In this document: piece after piece, positions 1 to 8,617 of the stretch | Layout of the letters: each line of letters begins with the position of its first letter | Numbering within the stretch: the stretch's first letter is position 1 | From: Gnetum montanum | Taxonomy: Eukaryota; Streptophyta; Gnetopsida; Gnetales; Gnetaceae | NCBI GenBank assembly: GCA_015680685.1 | Contig: MNCI01004721.1 | Coordinates: forward strand, 66,177 to 92,947 | Direction: 5' to 3' | DNA: 26,771 bases | Notes under the pieces: generated by a model | What the model saw: only the letters and a program-made list of their open reading frames with translations | The model's database searches: none | What the model was told of the DNA's origin: nothing | Position numbers and translations under genes: made by a program

Positions 1-193
1 AAAAATAATTCTCACTCAAGAATAGAAAAACTACAAGAGTTCGGCTAAGGGACTAAAAACTAATACCAAAACAAGTGCCCTTGTCTCTTATTTATAGGCA
101 ACGAGACAGGCTCCAACATCGCATGCCTAATATCGCTTTGGCACCTCCAATATCATGAATACGATATTGAGGGTCCAATATCGGGGCTCATCA
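1..193 (-). mobile_element. LTR end (U3 side) of the Gypsy LTR family, truncated by window start
   Basis: The segment ends at 193 with CTCATCA, the same terminus as the LTRs ending at 19886 and 23168. It carries the family's minus-strand TATA box (85-97) followed by several AATATC/GATATTG-type motifs up to the LTR edge. Sequence to the right is LINE coding sequence rather than the C-rich strip that adjoins the 3' LTRs of this family. This is therefore more likely a solo LTR or a 5' LTR inserted into the LINE. The other end lies outside the window, so a target duplication cannot be checked. Confidence 0.75.
85..97 (-). promoter_or_regulatory. LTR TATA box
   Basis: Read on the minus strand this is CTATAAATAAGAG, about 95 bp inside the LTR edge. 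It matches the TATA positions in the LTRs at 14125-14936 and 22220-23168, so this strand is the sense strand of the element. Confidence 0.6.
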
Positions 194-649
194 AAGGGGA
201 AATATTATAAGATAGCACTCATGTCTACTATCTTATATGGTGCTAAATATTGGATGGTACAATAGAGGCATGAATAACAAATCAATGTCGTAGAAATGTG
301 AATGCTTCAATGGATGTTAATGTTACTAGAAAAGATAAACTACATAATACAAATATCAATGAAAGACTTGGAGAAGTTTTATTTTAAATAAGCTACAAGA
401 ATGATTGCTTAAAGGGTTTGGAGATGTGTAAAGAAGATCAGACATAGAGCCTATAAAGAATGGTTGCTACATCATTGTTCTAGGAAAGCCACCAAAAGGA
501 AGATCAAAGAAGACATGGAAAAAAACAATCAAAGATTATTTGAAAAAACTACAAATAAATAAAGATCTAGCTTTTCATAAAGGTAATTGGTGAAAAGAAC
601 TCATGTAGGCGATCCCATTTTTTTGGGACAACTAGGATGATGATAATGA
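194..649 (+). pseudogene. 3' end of an RTE-like LINE (reverse transcriptase C-terminus)
   Basis: A broken reading frame starts with KGKYYKIALMSTILYGAKYW, which matches the LKGKFYRT...LYGAECW block of RTE-clade LINE RTs. It continues through a VAEMRMLRWM-like block (VVEM*MLQWM) and an RLRWFGHV-like block (LLKGFGDV). It then shows the GRPKKTW...IKKDL signature, here GRSKKTWKKTIKDYLKK, and a final DP-x-WDN-like end at about 620-640. The fragment finishes in GATGATGATAATG, the short trinucleotide tail usual for RTE elements. At least six in-frame stops show it is dead. Clade assignment rests on motif recognition by eye; the 5' part is cut off by the LTR. Confidence 0.8.
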
Positions 650-783
650 CTCTTCTAAGAGATAAGTGTTATAATCAATGCACTACACCGTTGGGTAGAA
701 AGCTTTTATATCTTACCATTCCCTATTAGCATAAAGCATGAATGTTAAAAGTCAAATATCATAGTGGACTATATTTCATTAGG
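650..783. other. Unassigned spacer
   Basis: Between the LINE tail and the next LTR I see no coding frame or repeat. The target duplication of the LINE cannot be checked because its 5' end is not visible. Confidence 0.4.
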
Positions 784-1660
784 TGATAAATGACAGGCGG
801 TGAGTAGCCCCTATACCCAACCATACAAATCACAAGCATTAAGCATGACTTGATCATAATCTATGAATTGGACTAGTAGAGTACCTAGATTGTTAAATGT
901 AATTGTAAGTTGTTGTCTTCTTAGTTATATTCATGAGGCCCTTAGTATGTATTGTTAAGTATAATTGAGTCATATGATCTTGATGTTGTAGTGACCACAT
1001 TAAACTATTATTAACATATAAAAATTTAATCTATTTAATCTATGTACAAGAAAGTAAGTCTAATCTAGCGTACACAATGACCATTCATTCCTAAGTTGCC
1101 ATATACATCTTGAACATATGCTACCATGGCTAGGTTACTAAGTGTTCCACTACTAGGTGTACAAAGTGACACACTCCTAGGATAAACAATAACATATATA
1201 TGCTTGAAGCTAATCATACTCATTCTGCATATCTAACGTGCATGGGAAAGTAAATTACTATTCTAAGTACAAAGGAAAGTAAACATTAAGCTAAATGCAT
1301 GAAAGTATGAATTGATTTAAATGTAAATTCTAAGCTAATCATACTCATTATGCATATGTAACTATATATAGACATTCATGAATTATGTCTATCTATAGAT
1401 CACTTGAATAAGACTTCATTAATTAATTCATATTCACATTGTAGGCAATCATTAACTATTTTCTAAGTTACTAAATAAAATTGCAAGAGTTTGGCTATGC
1501 TACTAACCAAAATGTTGCATTCAATGCAGTAGGTATGTGGTATTTATAAACTTTACCTATCCCAAATACATTGCATCTATGATATTGCTTGAAAACATAT
1601 GATATCAAAACTAGGATATCATATGTGCAACATCGCAACCTACTTATAAATTATTCATCA
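784..1660 (-). mobile_element. 3' LTR of element I (minus-oriented Gypsy)
   Basis: The left end reads TGATAAATGACAGGCGGTGAG and then CCCAACCATACAAATCACAAG, homologous to the start of the LTR at 19019. The exact start, 784 or 791, is uncertain. The right end is TTCATCA at 1660, followed by TAACCCCATGATTGA, the reverse complement of the polypurine tract seen next to the other 3' LTRs. A minus-strand TATA (1541-1551) lies about 110 bp inside the right edge. Between them are GATATT/GATATC motifs. An internal near-repeat (AAGCTAATCATACTCATT at about 1207 and 1332) matches the subrepeat of the LTR at 22220. Its right half belongs to the 675-bp duplication flanking the viral insertion. Confidence 0.8.
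1541..1551 (-). promoter_or_regulatory. TATA box of element I LTR
   Basis: GTTTATAAATA on the minus strand, about 110 bp from the LTR edge. It is diverged from the CTATAAATAAGAGGC form of the sister LTRs. Confidence 0.5.
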
Positions 1661-1676
1661 TAACCCCATGATTGAC
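1661..1676 (-). other. Polypurine-tract region of element I
   Basis: On the minus strand this reads CAATCATGGGGTTA directly before the LTR. Sister elements have AGTCATGGGGGTA at the same place, including 10095 in the duplicated copy and 23169. It marks the 3' LTR junction and thus the minus orientation of element I. Confidence 0.6.
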
Positions 1677-1921
1677 TAAACACTTGTCCTCGAGTTAAAC
1701 AAAACTAGGGTAGAGTCAATTACAAAATTATGGAGGTGACTCAACTTGCTAACAGACAAACTAACTTGGGTGTCACATTACAGAATTTATTCCAGTGATT
1801 TACAACATGACAAAACATTATACATACATTCAGAAGATTACAAAATTGGTAGATTTTCAAAAAAAAAATTTAATAGTAGATCTTCATGTTATTGTAGGTG
1901 ATAGTAGCTCCTCCTACTGTG

Positions 1922-1930
1922 ATAGTAGTA
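1922..1930. other. Filler at left virus/host junction
   Basis: ATAGTAGTA lies between the end of the host duplication and the first viral base. It resembles GATAGTAG found about 20 bp upstream (1900-1907), so it may be templated filler made during break repair. Confidence 0.45.
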
Positions 1931-2222
1931 GAAAATCCCAAAGTTTCTGATAACCCCATATCAGAAAAAGTGTCCAGTAAACTTAGAAGCAAAGAAGGCT
2001 AGAATTAAGAAAAAGAAGCCAACTCCAGAAATCCAACATCAAATCAAGCATCTACTGTCGCTACACAGCGTCTTGCTGATTCCAATCAAAATTGCAGTGG
2101 ATGGAGATAAGAAATGGAGAAAATATCAAGCCTTCATTGATACAGGTGCTACTTTTAATTTCTGCCACAAAAATGTTTTAGAAAAAATGGGAAGAGAACA
2201 CTAAGCCAATTACTTTAGAAAC
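1931..2222 (+). repeat. Inverted-repeat arm A (viral protease sequence)
   Basis: This arm is the reverse complement of 3466-3756. By hand it differs by about 10 substitutions and one single-base gap (about 3-4%). The loop between arms is about 1.24 kb of RT coding sequence. A transcript through both arms could fold into a long hairpin. Confidence 0.9.
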
Positions 2223-2535
2223 TATGAATGAAGTAAGAAGTTTGTCTCATTTTGCTTTTAATATCCCTATCTCTCTAAATGATGAATATGTGGGCACAAC
2301 TAATTTTGTGCAATTCTCAGATAGTGGGTTTGACATTGGCTTAGGAGCACATTTCATAGATAGCATAGGTCCTTACACAATTGGTCTAGATATGATAGTA
2401 TGTTCATCTCTATTACAAGATCCGAGACCAAAGATTATCATAGGAAGGATCCCAGCTGCTATGCAAAGAAATAAGCACCCTCAGTTGAAGCAGTTCAAAC
2501 AGAATCCTACAGTTTCAGAAATAATCTCATAATAC
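1931..2535 (+). pseudogene. Caulimovirid aspartic protease, segment A copy
   Basis: A frame starting near 1935 has a lysine-rich stretch (KKARIKKKKP) followed by the retroviral-type aspartic protease active site FIDTGAT at about 2137-2157. An extra A in an A-run near 2185-2192 shifts the frame relative to the other copy, and the frame closes within a few codons. Coding resumes from about 2224 in the next frame with hydrophobic protease-like sequence ending in IIIGR (2428-2442), the usual C-terminal landmark of such proteases. A TAA at 2530 ends that stretch. The protease would process the viral polyprotein. This copy cannot make it because of the shift and the stop. Confidence 0.8.
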
Positions 2536-2538
2536 GAG

Positions 2539-3474
2539 ATGGAAGACATTACAAGAGCTAAGTATCAAAATCTTCAACAGCTTAAGAAAGCCCATATAGA
2601 TTTAAATACTGAAGACCATAAGCTAGTTCCATGTTTTCAGGAATTACAATCATGTTGTTGTGAACATCCCTTAGATTTTTTGGATAAGGATAGTCCAGTG
2701 GCTTTCATTCCAACAATTCACAGTATTCTAGTCCAGAGCAAGACAATCCTACTCAATCCAGTAGATACTAAAGAGATGGCAAAACAAATTGAAGAATTCT
2801 AAAAAAATGGTTTAATTAGACCATCACAGTCTAATTATTCATGTGCAAGTTTTATCGTCCGCAACCATGCCAAAGTTAAACGAGGTAAAGCAAGAATGGT
2901 TATTAATTATATCCCATTAAATGTAGTAACCATTGATGTGAAATGGCCATTACCCAACAAAGAGAATTTGATTCAAAAAGTTGTAGTGAAGTCTTACTTT
3001 AGTAAGTTCGACTGTAAGAGTGGGTATCAACAAATTAAAATTGCAGAAGAAGATATCCATAAAACTGCGTTCAGTACACCACAAGGGTTGTATGAATGGA
3101 CAGTAATGCCATTTGGTCTGAAGAATTCCCCGTCACAATTTCAACATCGAATGGACAAAGTCTTTGGAAGGTATCATGAATTTGTTGTTAATTATATTGA
3201 TGACTTCCTAATTTTCTCAAAATCAATTGAAGATCATGTCAGTCATCTACAACAATTTGCAAAAATGTGCAAGCAACATGGGATTGGATTATCCAAAGAT
3301 CCACACAAATTTCAGATTAGAAAAAGAGAAATAGAATTTCTCGAAGTAGAACTCAAGGATGGAAAGATCTACATGCAGCCACACGTCCTCCAAAAGATCA
3401 CTTAGTTTCCTGATTACCTTGAAAACAAAGAATAGTGTTTAAGGTTTTTAGGATGTGTAAATTATGTTTCTAAA
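2539..3474 (+). pseudogene. Caulimovirid reverse transcriptase (most of the domain)
   Basis: The same frame runs through 2539-2802 and 2896-3405 with in-frame stops at about 2800, 3403 and 3433. Visible RT landmarks are the N-terminal GLIRPSQSNYS block, ARMVINYIPLN, the FSKFDCKSGYQQIKI block holding the first catalytic Asp, the PFGLKNSPSQFQ block and the active site YIDDFLIF (about 3193-3216). CLRFLGCVNYVSK at about 3436-3474 is where the plus-strand copy ends; the domain continues on the minus strand from 9637. The CKSGYQQI and YEWTVMPFGL forms are caulimovirid-like rather than Gypsy-like. The enzyme copied pregenomic RNA in the cytoplasm. This copy is dead and lacks RNase H in cis. Confidence 0.9.
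3466..3474. other. 9-bp microhomology at the viral inversion junction
   Basis: GTTTCTAAA is shared by the RT sequence (TATGTTTCTAAACAT in the other RT copy, minus strand near 9600) and by the complement of the protease sequence (2214-2222). Plus-strand RT switches to minus-strand protease exactly across this motif, as in microhomology-mediated joining or template switching. Confidence 0.8.
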
Positions 3475-3756
3475 GTAACTGGCTTAGTGTTCTCTTCCCA
3501 TTTTTCTAAAACATTTTTGTGGTAGAAATTAACAGTAGCACCTGTATCAATGAAGGCTTAATACTTTCTCCATTTCTTATCTCCATCCACTGCAATTTTG
3601 ATTGGAATCAGCAAGACGTTGTGTAGCGACAGTAGATGCTTGATTTGATGTTGGATTTCTGGAGCTGGCTTCTTTTTCTTAATTCTGGCCTTCTTTGCTT
3701 CTAAGTTTACTGGAAAATTTTTCTGATATGGGGTTATCAGAAACTTTGGGATTTTC
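3466..3756 (-). repeat. Inverted-repeat arm B (viral protease sequence)
   Basis: Partner of arm A at 1931-2222. Unlike arm A, the viral sequence continues beyond the outer end of this arm (minus-strand upstream, toward the capsid region). Confidence 0.9.
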
Positions 3757-4154
3757 TGAACAATCTTTTCTGGCAGTTCATCATCTGTTGAAGTATCTTC
3801 TTGAGTTCTCACTCTAGATAGTGTTTCTTTGCAACCTAATGTTGAAGAAATGCTTGGCTCTTGATCTCCTAATTCCTTATCTATTTCCCACTTATGATCT
3901 TCATCTGAAACATCTGATTAAATCCAATTTTCCAACTCTTTCCAAGTGGTATCCAAATCTGTTGTGTTTTCTCCAATGGTATTTCTGATGTCATTTAGAG
4001 ATATGTTAGAAAACCATTCTTCATCAGTAATATCCATATCTAGCACACCTTACATCATGTTACTTCTTCCTACTACTGGATCTTCTTCAACTTCTTCTTC
4101 TTCTGAGGATCCTTCTGAATTTGATGATGGACTCTAATCTGAATTTGAAATTAA

Positions 4155-6145
4155 CTAAATGGAAAAACGTTGTTCGTTGTGATCTTGTGGATCATCAACT
4201 GGTTCCCATTCCAGATAAGCTTCGAAAAAGGCTTTAAGTTTTCCACCATCTTTTCTAGAACTATCGGGACATTCATAGGCATAATGTCCTTGGCGCTTAC
4301 AAGTGTAGCAAGTGACTGATTTTCTTTTCACTGGACCACTTCTTCTTTTGGCAAAGAACCTTCTTCTTCCAAGCTTGAATGTTCGTCTTGCCATCCATCT
4401 TTTTCTTAAAAACCTCGGAAACTTCTTTTCTTGGAAAACTTCTTCTTTGGATGTCTTAAGAGAGCTCGGGCTAAAGGACCAAATGAATCAACTCCATCTA
4501 GATTATTACACACTTCTACTGACAGTAAAAACTTTTGTAAGAAGACATTGTAGCATGCAAACTGTAGCTCTTATCTGACCATATGTACTACATCTGTGAA
4601 ATCTACATCATTTTCTAGGGCTTTATACAATACCATTTGACCTAATTTAGTAGGTAAACTCCCCAAATACAAATAATTGATCATCTGATCTCTATGTAAT
4701 GCTAATCTGTAAACTTCATTAGCATATTCGACGCTAAATTATTCAAAATAGTGCAAATCATGCAATTTTCTTTGACTTAAAAGCAGTTTATCTTTGAATC
4801 TAAGTTTTGAAGACAAGTCAACTGTAAATTTAGTAACTAGGGCAACAAATACACCATGTAAACCTGTTTGAAGAATTTGTCCTTGTTGCTCTTGTGTAGC
4901 ACTTTCCCACCAATGTCTAATCTTGCATGCTGCTTGGGTGAAGGCTCCAATGATTGTTGTCCTTTAATCTATGTTGAGGATATTCACTGTTATTCACAAT
5001 TGATCAATCCATAACCTTAAAGCATGAACTACCTCTTTCGGCAGTAAGTAATCTATGTCGATTACTGGAATAGTTGATGCCAACCATTGTTGAAAGGCTA
5101 CAAAGGCTGGAGGAGGATTCACTGCAGGACGTTTCCATGGTCAGGTTGGTTTTCTTCGTGCCATCATAATCCTTTGTTGACATTCTTCTGCTACAAGCTT
5201 AGAAGTTTTTGGTTCAGACTTGACATCTTCTGTGACGTCTTCTGATAATGGCGTTGTAGGCTGTACTGTAGCTGTAGAAGATTTCTTTCCTTTATTTTCT
5301 TCCATTAATCTTTTAATTTTCTCAAGTAAGGCTCGATCTCTAGCATCAATTGTTGATGTAAGAGCTATAGGAGCTATAGATTGGACAAGAGCTGCAACTA
5401 ATTCTTTTGTTGGTGGAATTGGTAACTTCATTTAATTTTCCAAAGTGAAAATCTCATGAAATTTAATAACCTTCCCGCTCACTTAACGTCTCTGACTTCT
5501 GACATCTTCGCAGTGTTTTTGAATAGTAACATAGGCTTCCAAATGATTTACCATATCTTTTGAAAGTTAACTGCACTAATCTTCAACTTTATCTACTCCA
5601 CTTTTAATTGTATCCAACTGTTCAATATGATTTAGATGCCTTGCGGCATATGATGTCCAATGGACTAGATAGTTCAATTGACGAATCTCGGACTATTGAT
5701 CTGTTGCACTATTGAGAGTATGCTCAAGCAAATAACTGCAATCTGCTCGAGTCTGAGGAGGATTTGCTTCTAATGCTATTGTTGCATAAGCGGCCTAAGG
5801 AGGCCATCTGCCACCACTTAATAGTCTTCTGTTTCCATACTGCCAATATGTTGTGGAAGTAAACATGTTTAACCTATGTTGAAATTTATATAGCGTACCT
5901 CTAGTATCAAAATTTGATGATGTAGACCCTTCAGCTTGATTAGCTTGTTTAGATGAACTTGGTTTCTTAGACAGCTTCCTTGGAGGTAAAACTGATGGAA
6001 TAGCTTCCAATGTAATGACAGTTGATCTGCCAAACTGCTACATTGGGTATTGACTCCATCGTAGCTTCGGCTTCTCATATGTCTTAAATTCTTGGTCTTG
6101 TAGTAGATGTTGAATTTCTGGAAATGACTGCACATATCCAAGAGC
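4155..6145 (-). pseudogene. Caulimovirid capsid region with CCHC zinc knuckle
   Basis: The polyprotein frame continues downstream of the movement protein with a KKPSSSKQANQAEGSTSS linker (about 5975-5915). A long, moderately charged capsid-like region follows, including MEENKGKK and KLRFKDKLLLSQRKLHDL (about 4810-4755). At the C-terminal end there is a very basic stretch (RRRFFAKRRSGPVKRK) and CYTCKRQGHYAYEC, a C-x2-C-x4-H-x4-C knuckle at 4311-4267. This knuckle is diagnostic of caulimovirid capsid proteins and binds viral RNA. A frameshift near 4400-4440 places the knuckle in another frame from the upstream part. Several stops (for example near 5795, 5429 and 5140) break the rest. Confidence 0.8.
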
Positions 6146-7642
6146 CTAGATACTTCTTCCACATTGTATTAAATGTTGACTTCCTTTGGGGAATTGGACT
6201 CCCCACTTCAACTTATGATTCATGAGGATTGTATTTGATAATTGAAAAGTTCCTCTTGCGGCAACAACAGCATATACCAAACCAGGTAATAATTCAACAC
6301 CATGTACTTCTATACAAAGAAACAAAGCACTTGTAATAAAATCATCAACTAATGCTAACTGATAATTTGGTTGAACTGTGCAAAGAGCATCTATATCCAA
6401 CCTTTCATGAAACTGACAAATCTTGGCTTTTTCCCAAGCCACTTCAGGGTCAAGACTAGTACCATCTCCAATAACTCTGCTATCTAATAAAGTAACTACA
6501 TATTCAGCACCAATATCATAGTTAAACTTAGGGCTTACCATGATATCAATTTTTCCTAAATGAACATAGTTATGTCCTTGCTTTTTCCACTTCTCAATCT
6601 CCTCTTCTACAAACATTGGTAAGAAAACATGACGAATTCCTTTACCTTTGATGTCAAGCACGGCTTCTGTTTGTTTAATTCAAGTAGATAACCTGGCTGA
6701 AAATGTGTTGGCAAACTTGTAGATTGCATACTTAGGGATATCTGGCAATTGGATATCTTTGTGTTCGCCAGTCAGAAAAGACTTTTTCTTCTTCATTGCC
6801 TCTGCAAAGGGTAGGATGTCTCTTTGGGCTTCAGAGATTTATCCAAGTTGTGAGTCCTCTGCTTCTAATAACTGCATACTATTAGATCTGAACATATGTA
6901 ATCTGTGATGTACTTCTCCATCATACTCATAGAATTCTTCGATGTCTTCATCATCCTCGTCATCTTCATATGGAATCATTAGATCATTTTGATCTTCAAT
7001 TTGCTGTTGAACAACCATATTCAAAATCTACACTCGGAATCTCTGATCGTCTTCTTGTTGAATAGCTGCTTCTGTAGCTTCATCATAGACAGGGTCTACA
7101 ATTTCATCATAAACTCTACCTGATCCTTCAGCAACTCTTTCTAATAAAATTCGGTCTTCTTCCTCAAAAGGACTTGGATTGGTGTTGAGGTCAGGAATTA
7201 CAAGAGTAACACGAGAGGTTAAGGGTGTTTTAGGATAGAGATAAGTGTATCCATATTTGTCAATGGATTCTATTTGAGTAACAGGAGGTTGTTGAGGTTC
7301 AAGCATGGATTCATCATCATCGGTTAAATTAGCAGTTTCAAAAACAACTTTAGTGGTAGTGGAGGTAGGAGGGAGCAAGGGTTCTTCAGGTTCTGGACAA
7401 AGGGTTAAAACAGTACTACAACAAAATAAAGAACTTTTAAGGACTTCATGGATCATTAAATTGGGCTTAGAAACATAGAATGTTCCCATGGACTAGTAAT
7501 AACTAGAACATAAAGCAATTCTTTCTTGAACTGGTTTTTCAAGAACTTCCCAATATAATGCACCAAAATTGTTTGGTTGCATGTACCTGTGATTTCTGTC
7601 AAAGAGAGTCTCTGTAATTGAGGCAATATTATTTGCCACCAT
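6146..7642 (-). pseudogene. Start of caulimovirid polyprotein with 30K movement protein
   Basis: The likely start is the ATG at 7642, 121 nt downstream of the primer site and in frame with everything through to about 4440. The N-terminal ~330 codons end in a strongly acidic patch (PYEDDEDDEDIEEFYEYDGE, about 6970-6910). The movement protein follows, with HVFLPMF, NYVHLGKIDIMVSP, the LLDSR motif holding the conserved 30K Asp and a downstream ALVDDFITSALFL block. These proteins target plasmodesmata and form tubules for cell-to-cell spread. Stops lie near 7490, 7025, 6839, 6680 and 6146. Having movement protein and capsid in one long frame matches petuviruses and florendoviruses rather than badnaviruses or caulimoviruses. 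Confidence 0.8.
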
Positions 7643-7750
7643 CTATTCAACTTTCCATTTAGGAGCATTCCATCTATCTTTTTGGGAGAAATTCCATTGA
7701 GGCCACCTTTCATGGCTGGTGATAGGATTTTCTAGCTCACTGTTTAATAA

Positions 7751-7763
7751 GGCTCTGATACCA
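7751..7763 (-). promoter_or_regulatory. tRNA-Met primer binding site of the caulimovirid
   Basis: On the minus strand this is TGGTATCAGAGCC, an exact match to the initiator tRNA-Met complement used by Caulimoviridae to prime minus-strand DNA synthesis. By convention it marks base 1 of the viral circle. Its position, ~590 nt downstream of the TATA box and 121 nt upstream of the polyprotein ATG, is what the family predicts. Confidence 0.93.
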
Positions 7764-8617
7764 GATTGGAGTGTGACTCTGCGAGCCACGGCTAGAGCAA
7801 GCAGTGCTCGTCTCAGGGTTATGTGGAACCTAGCAGGACTGTCAAAAGTCAGGAATGTCAGCTTAGGACACGATCTTGAAGACTCGGCAGGCCATATCAA
7901 ATCCATGATATAGCAACAAAGCTCAATCGTCAACCACGCACTCTCTCTCTCAGCACTTCTCAGGATGGAGCTATCGAACTACTTTTCCAAACTGAACTTC
8001 AAGTCGTTCTTTAGCCACCGACTAGGGTAGTGACTGATTAGGGTACACCTAATCAAGAGACAATTGGCTGATGCACCAGAATTCTCACAAAAAACACAAC
8101 ACAAGCAGATTTCAGAGTGCTAAGGCATCGAGTTTAGAATAAACCATCAACACAATACTAAAGAAAATGCACAACAAGGAAATACCAAAACCAAGATACA
8201 ATAACACTCTTTCTATATCTTTAAGCTTCATTACAAACAGACTTGAAAATAGACAAACTTGGACACTGACTTGCAGACTTCGACTCTTTCATATATCTTA
8301 TATCCCCTTCATATGTTCTTTTTTGTTCTTCTATTTTCTTTGGGTTTGCCATGCCTCTTATTTATAACATTTGAGGGTGGAGATGGCATACAAGCCATGC
8401 CAATGACTTACAAACTTATCTAGATGTTACTCACACTTATCTAGATAGACTCGATGACTCAGATGCTATGACATAGCATCCTTATCTACTAGATGGCTTT
8501 GAGGATAGCCTTGTGGATAGGACAGATTTTTCCTCTAGATTTGCTACAATCGAAACAATCTTTGATCAGCTTGGAGAGTTGAGACAACACGTTGGCTGGT
8601 GTTGATGACGACGCTTC
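7764..8617 (-). promoter_or_regulatory. Caulimovirid intergenic region and pregenomic RNA leader
   Basis: About 850 bp between the end of the C-terminal extension (8618) and the primer site. I see no long viral frame here. It contains the TATA box (8353-8367) and then a ~590-nt leader. Short open frames inside the leader are expected for this family and carry no recognisable product. Confidence 0.75.
8353..8367 (-). promoter_or_regulatory. Pregenomic RNA TATA box of the caulimovirid
   Basis: TTATAAATAAGAGGC on the minus strand, in the correct place upstream of the primer site. The last 14 bases (TATAAATAAGAGGC) are identical to the core promoters of two LTRs in this window (14840-14853 and 23069-23082). 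Confidence 0.7.

Larger units (their letters stand above)
1247..1921 (+). repeat. Left copy of 675-bp direct duplication flanking the viral insertion
   Basis: The sequence starting AAAGTAAATTACTATTC and ending CTCCTCCTACTGTG recurs in the same orientation at 9682-10355, just beyond the other end of the viral insert. It holds the last ~414 bp of the element I LTR, the polypurine strip and ~260 bp of internal DNA up to the stop codon of the additional ORF. By hand I count about 15 differences plus one single-base gap between copies (about 2%). To the left of 1247 the LTR continues normally. To the right of 1921 the sequence breaks into virus. The two copies behave like a very long target-site duplication. 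Confidence 0.9.
3466..4154 (-). pseudogene. Caulimovirid linker and protease N-terminal part, segment B copy
   Basis: Reading leftwards from the capsid knuckle, the frame passes through an acidic, Ser-rich linker (SEGSSEEEEVEED at about 4110-4070). It then reaches the basic KKARIKKKKP stretch and the active site FIDTGAT at about 3555-3535. This copy lacks the A-run frameshift of the plus-strand copy but has its own TAA just before the active site, where the other copy has CAA. It also has stops in the linker. It is cut at the inversion junction, so only the N-terminal third of the protease remains. The two copies carry different lesions, so they decayed separately or came from different templates. 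Confidence 0.8.

Noticed and set aside
7719-7913. Plus-strand ORF over the viral primer site
   Set aside because: It is antisense to the viral leader and primer site and has no family resemblance.
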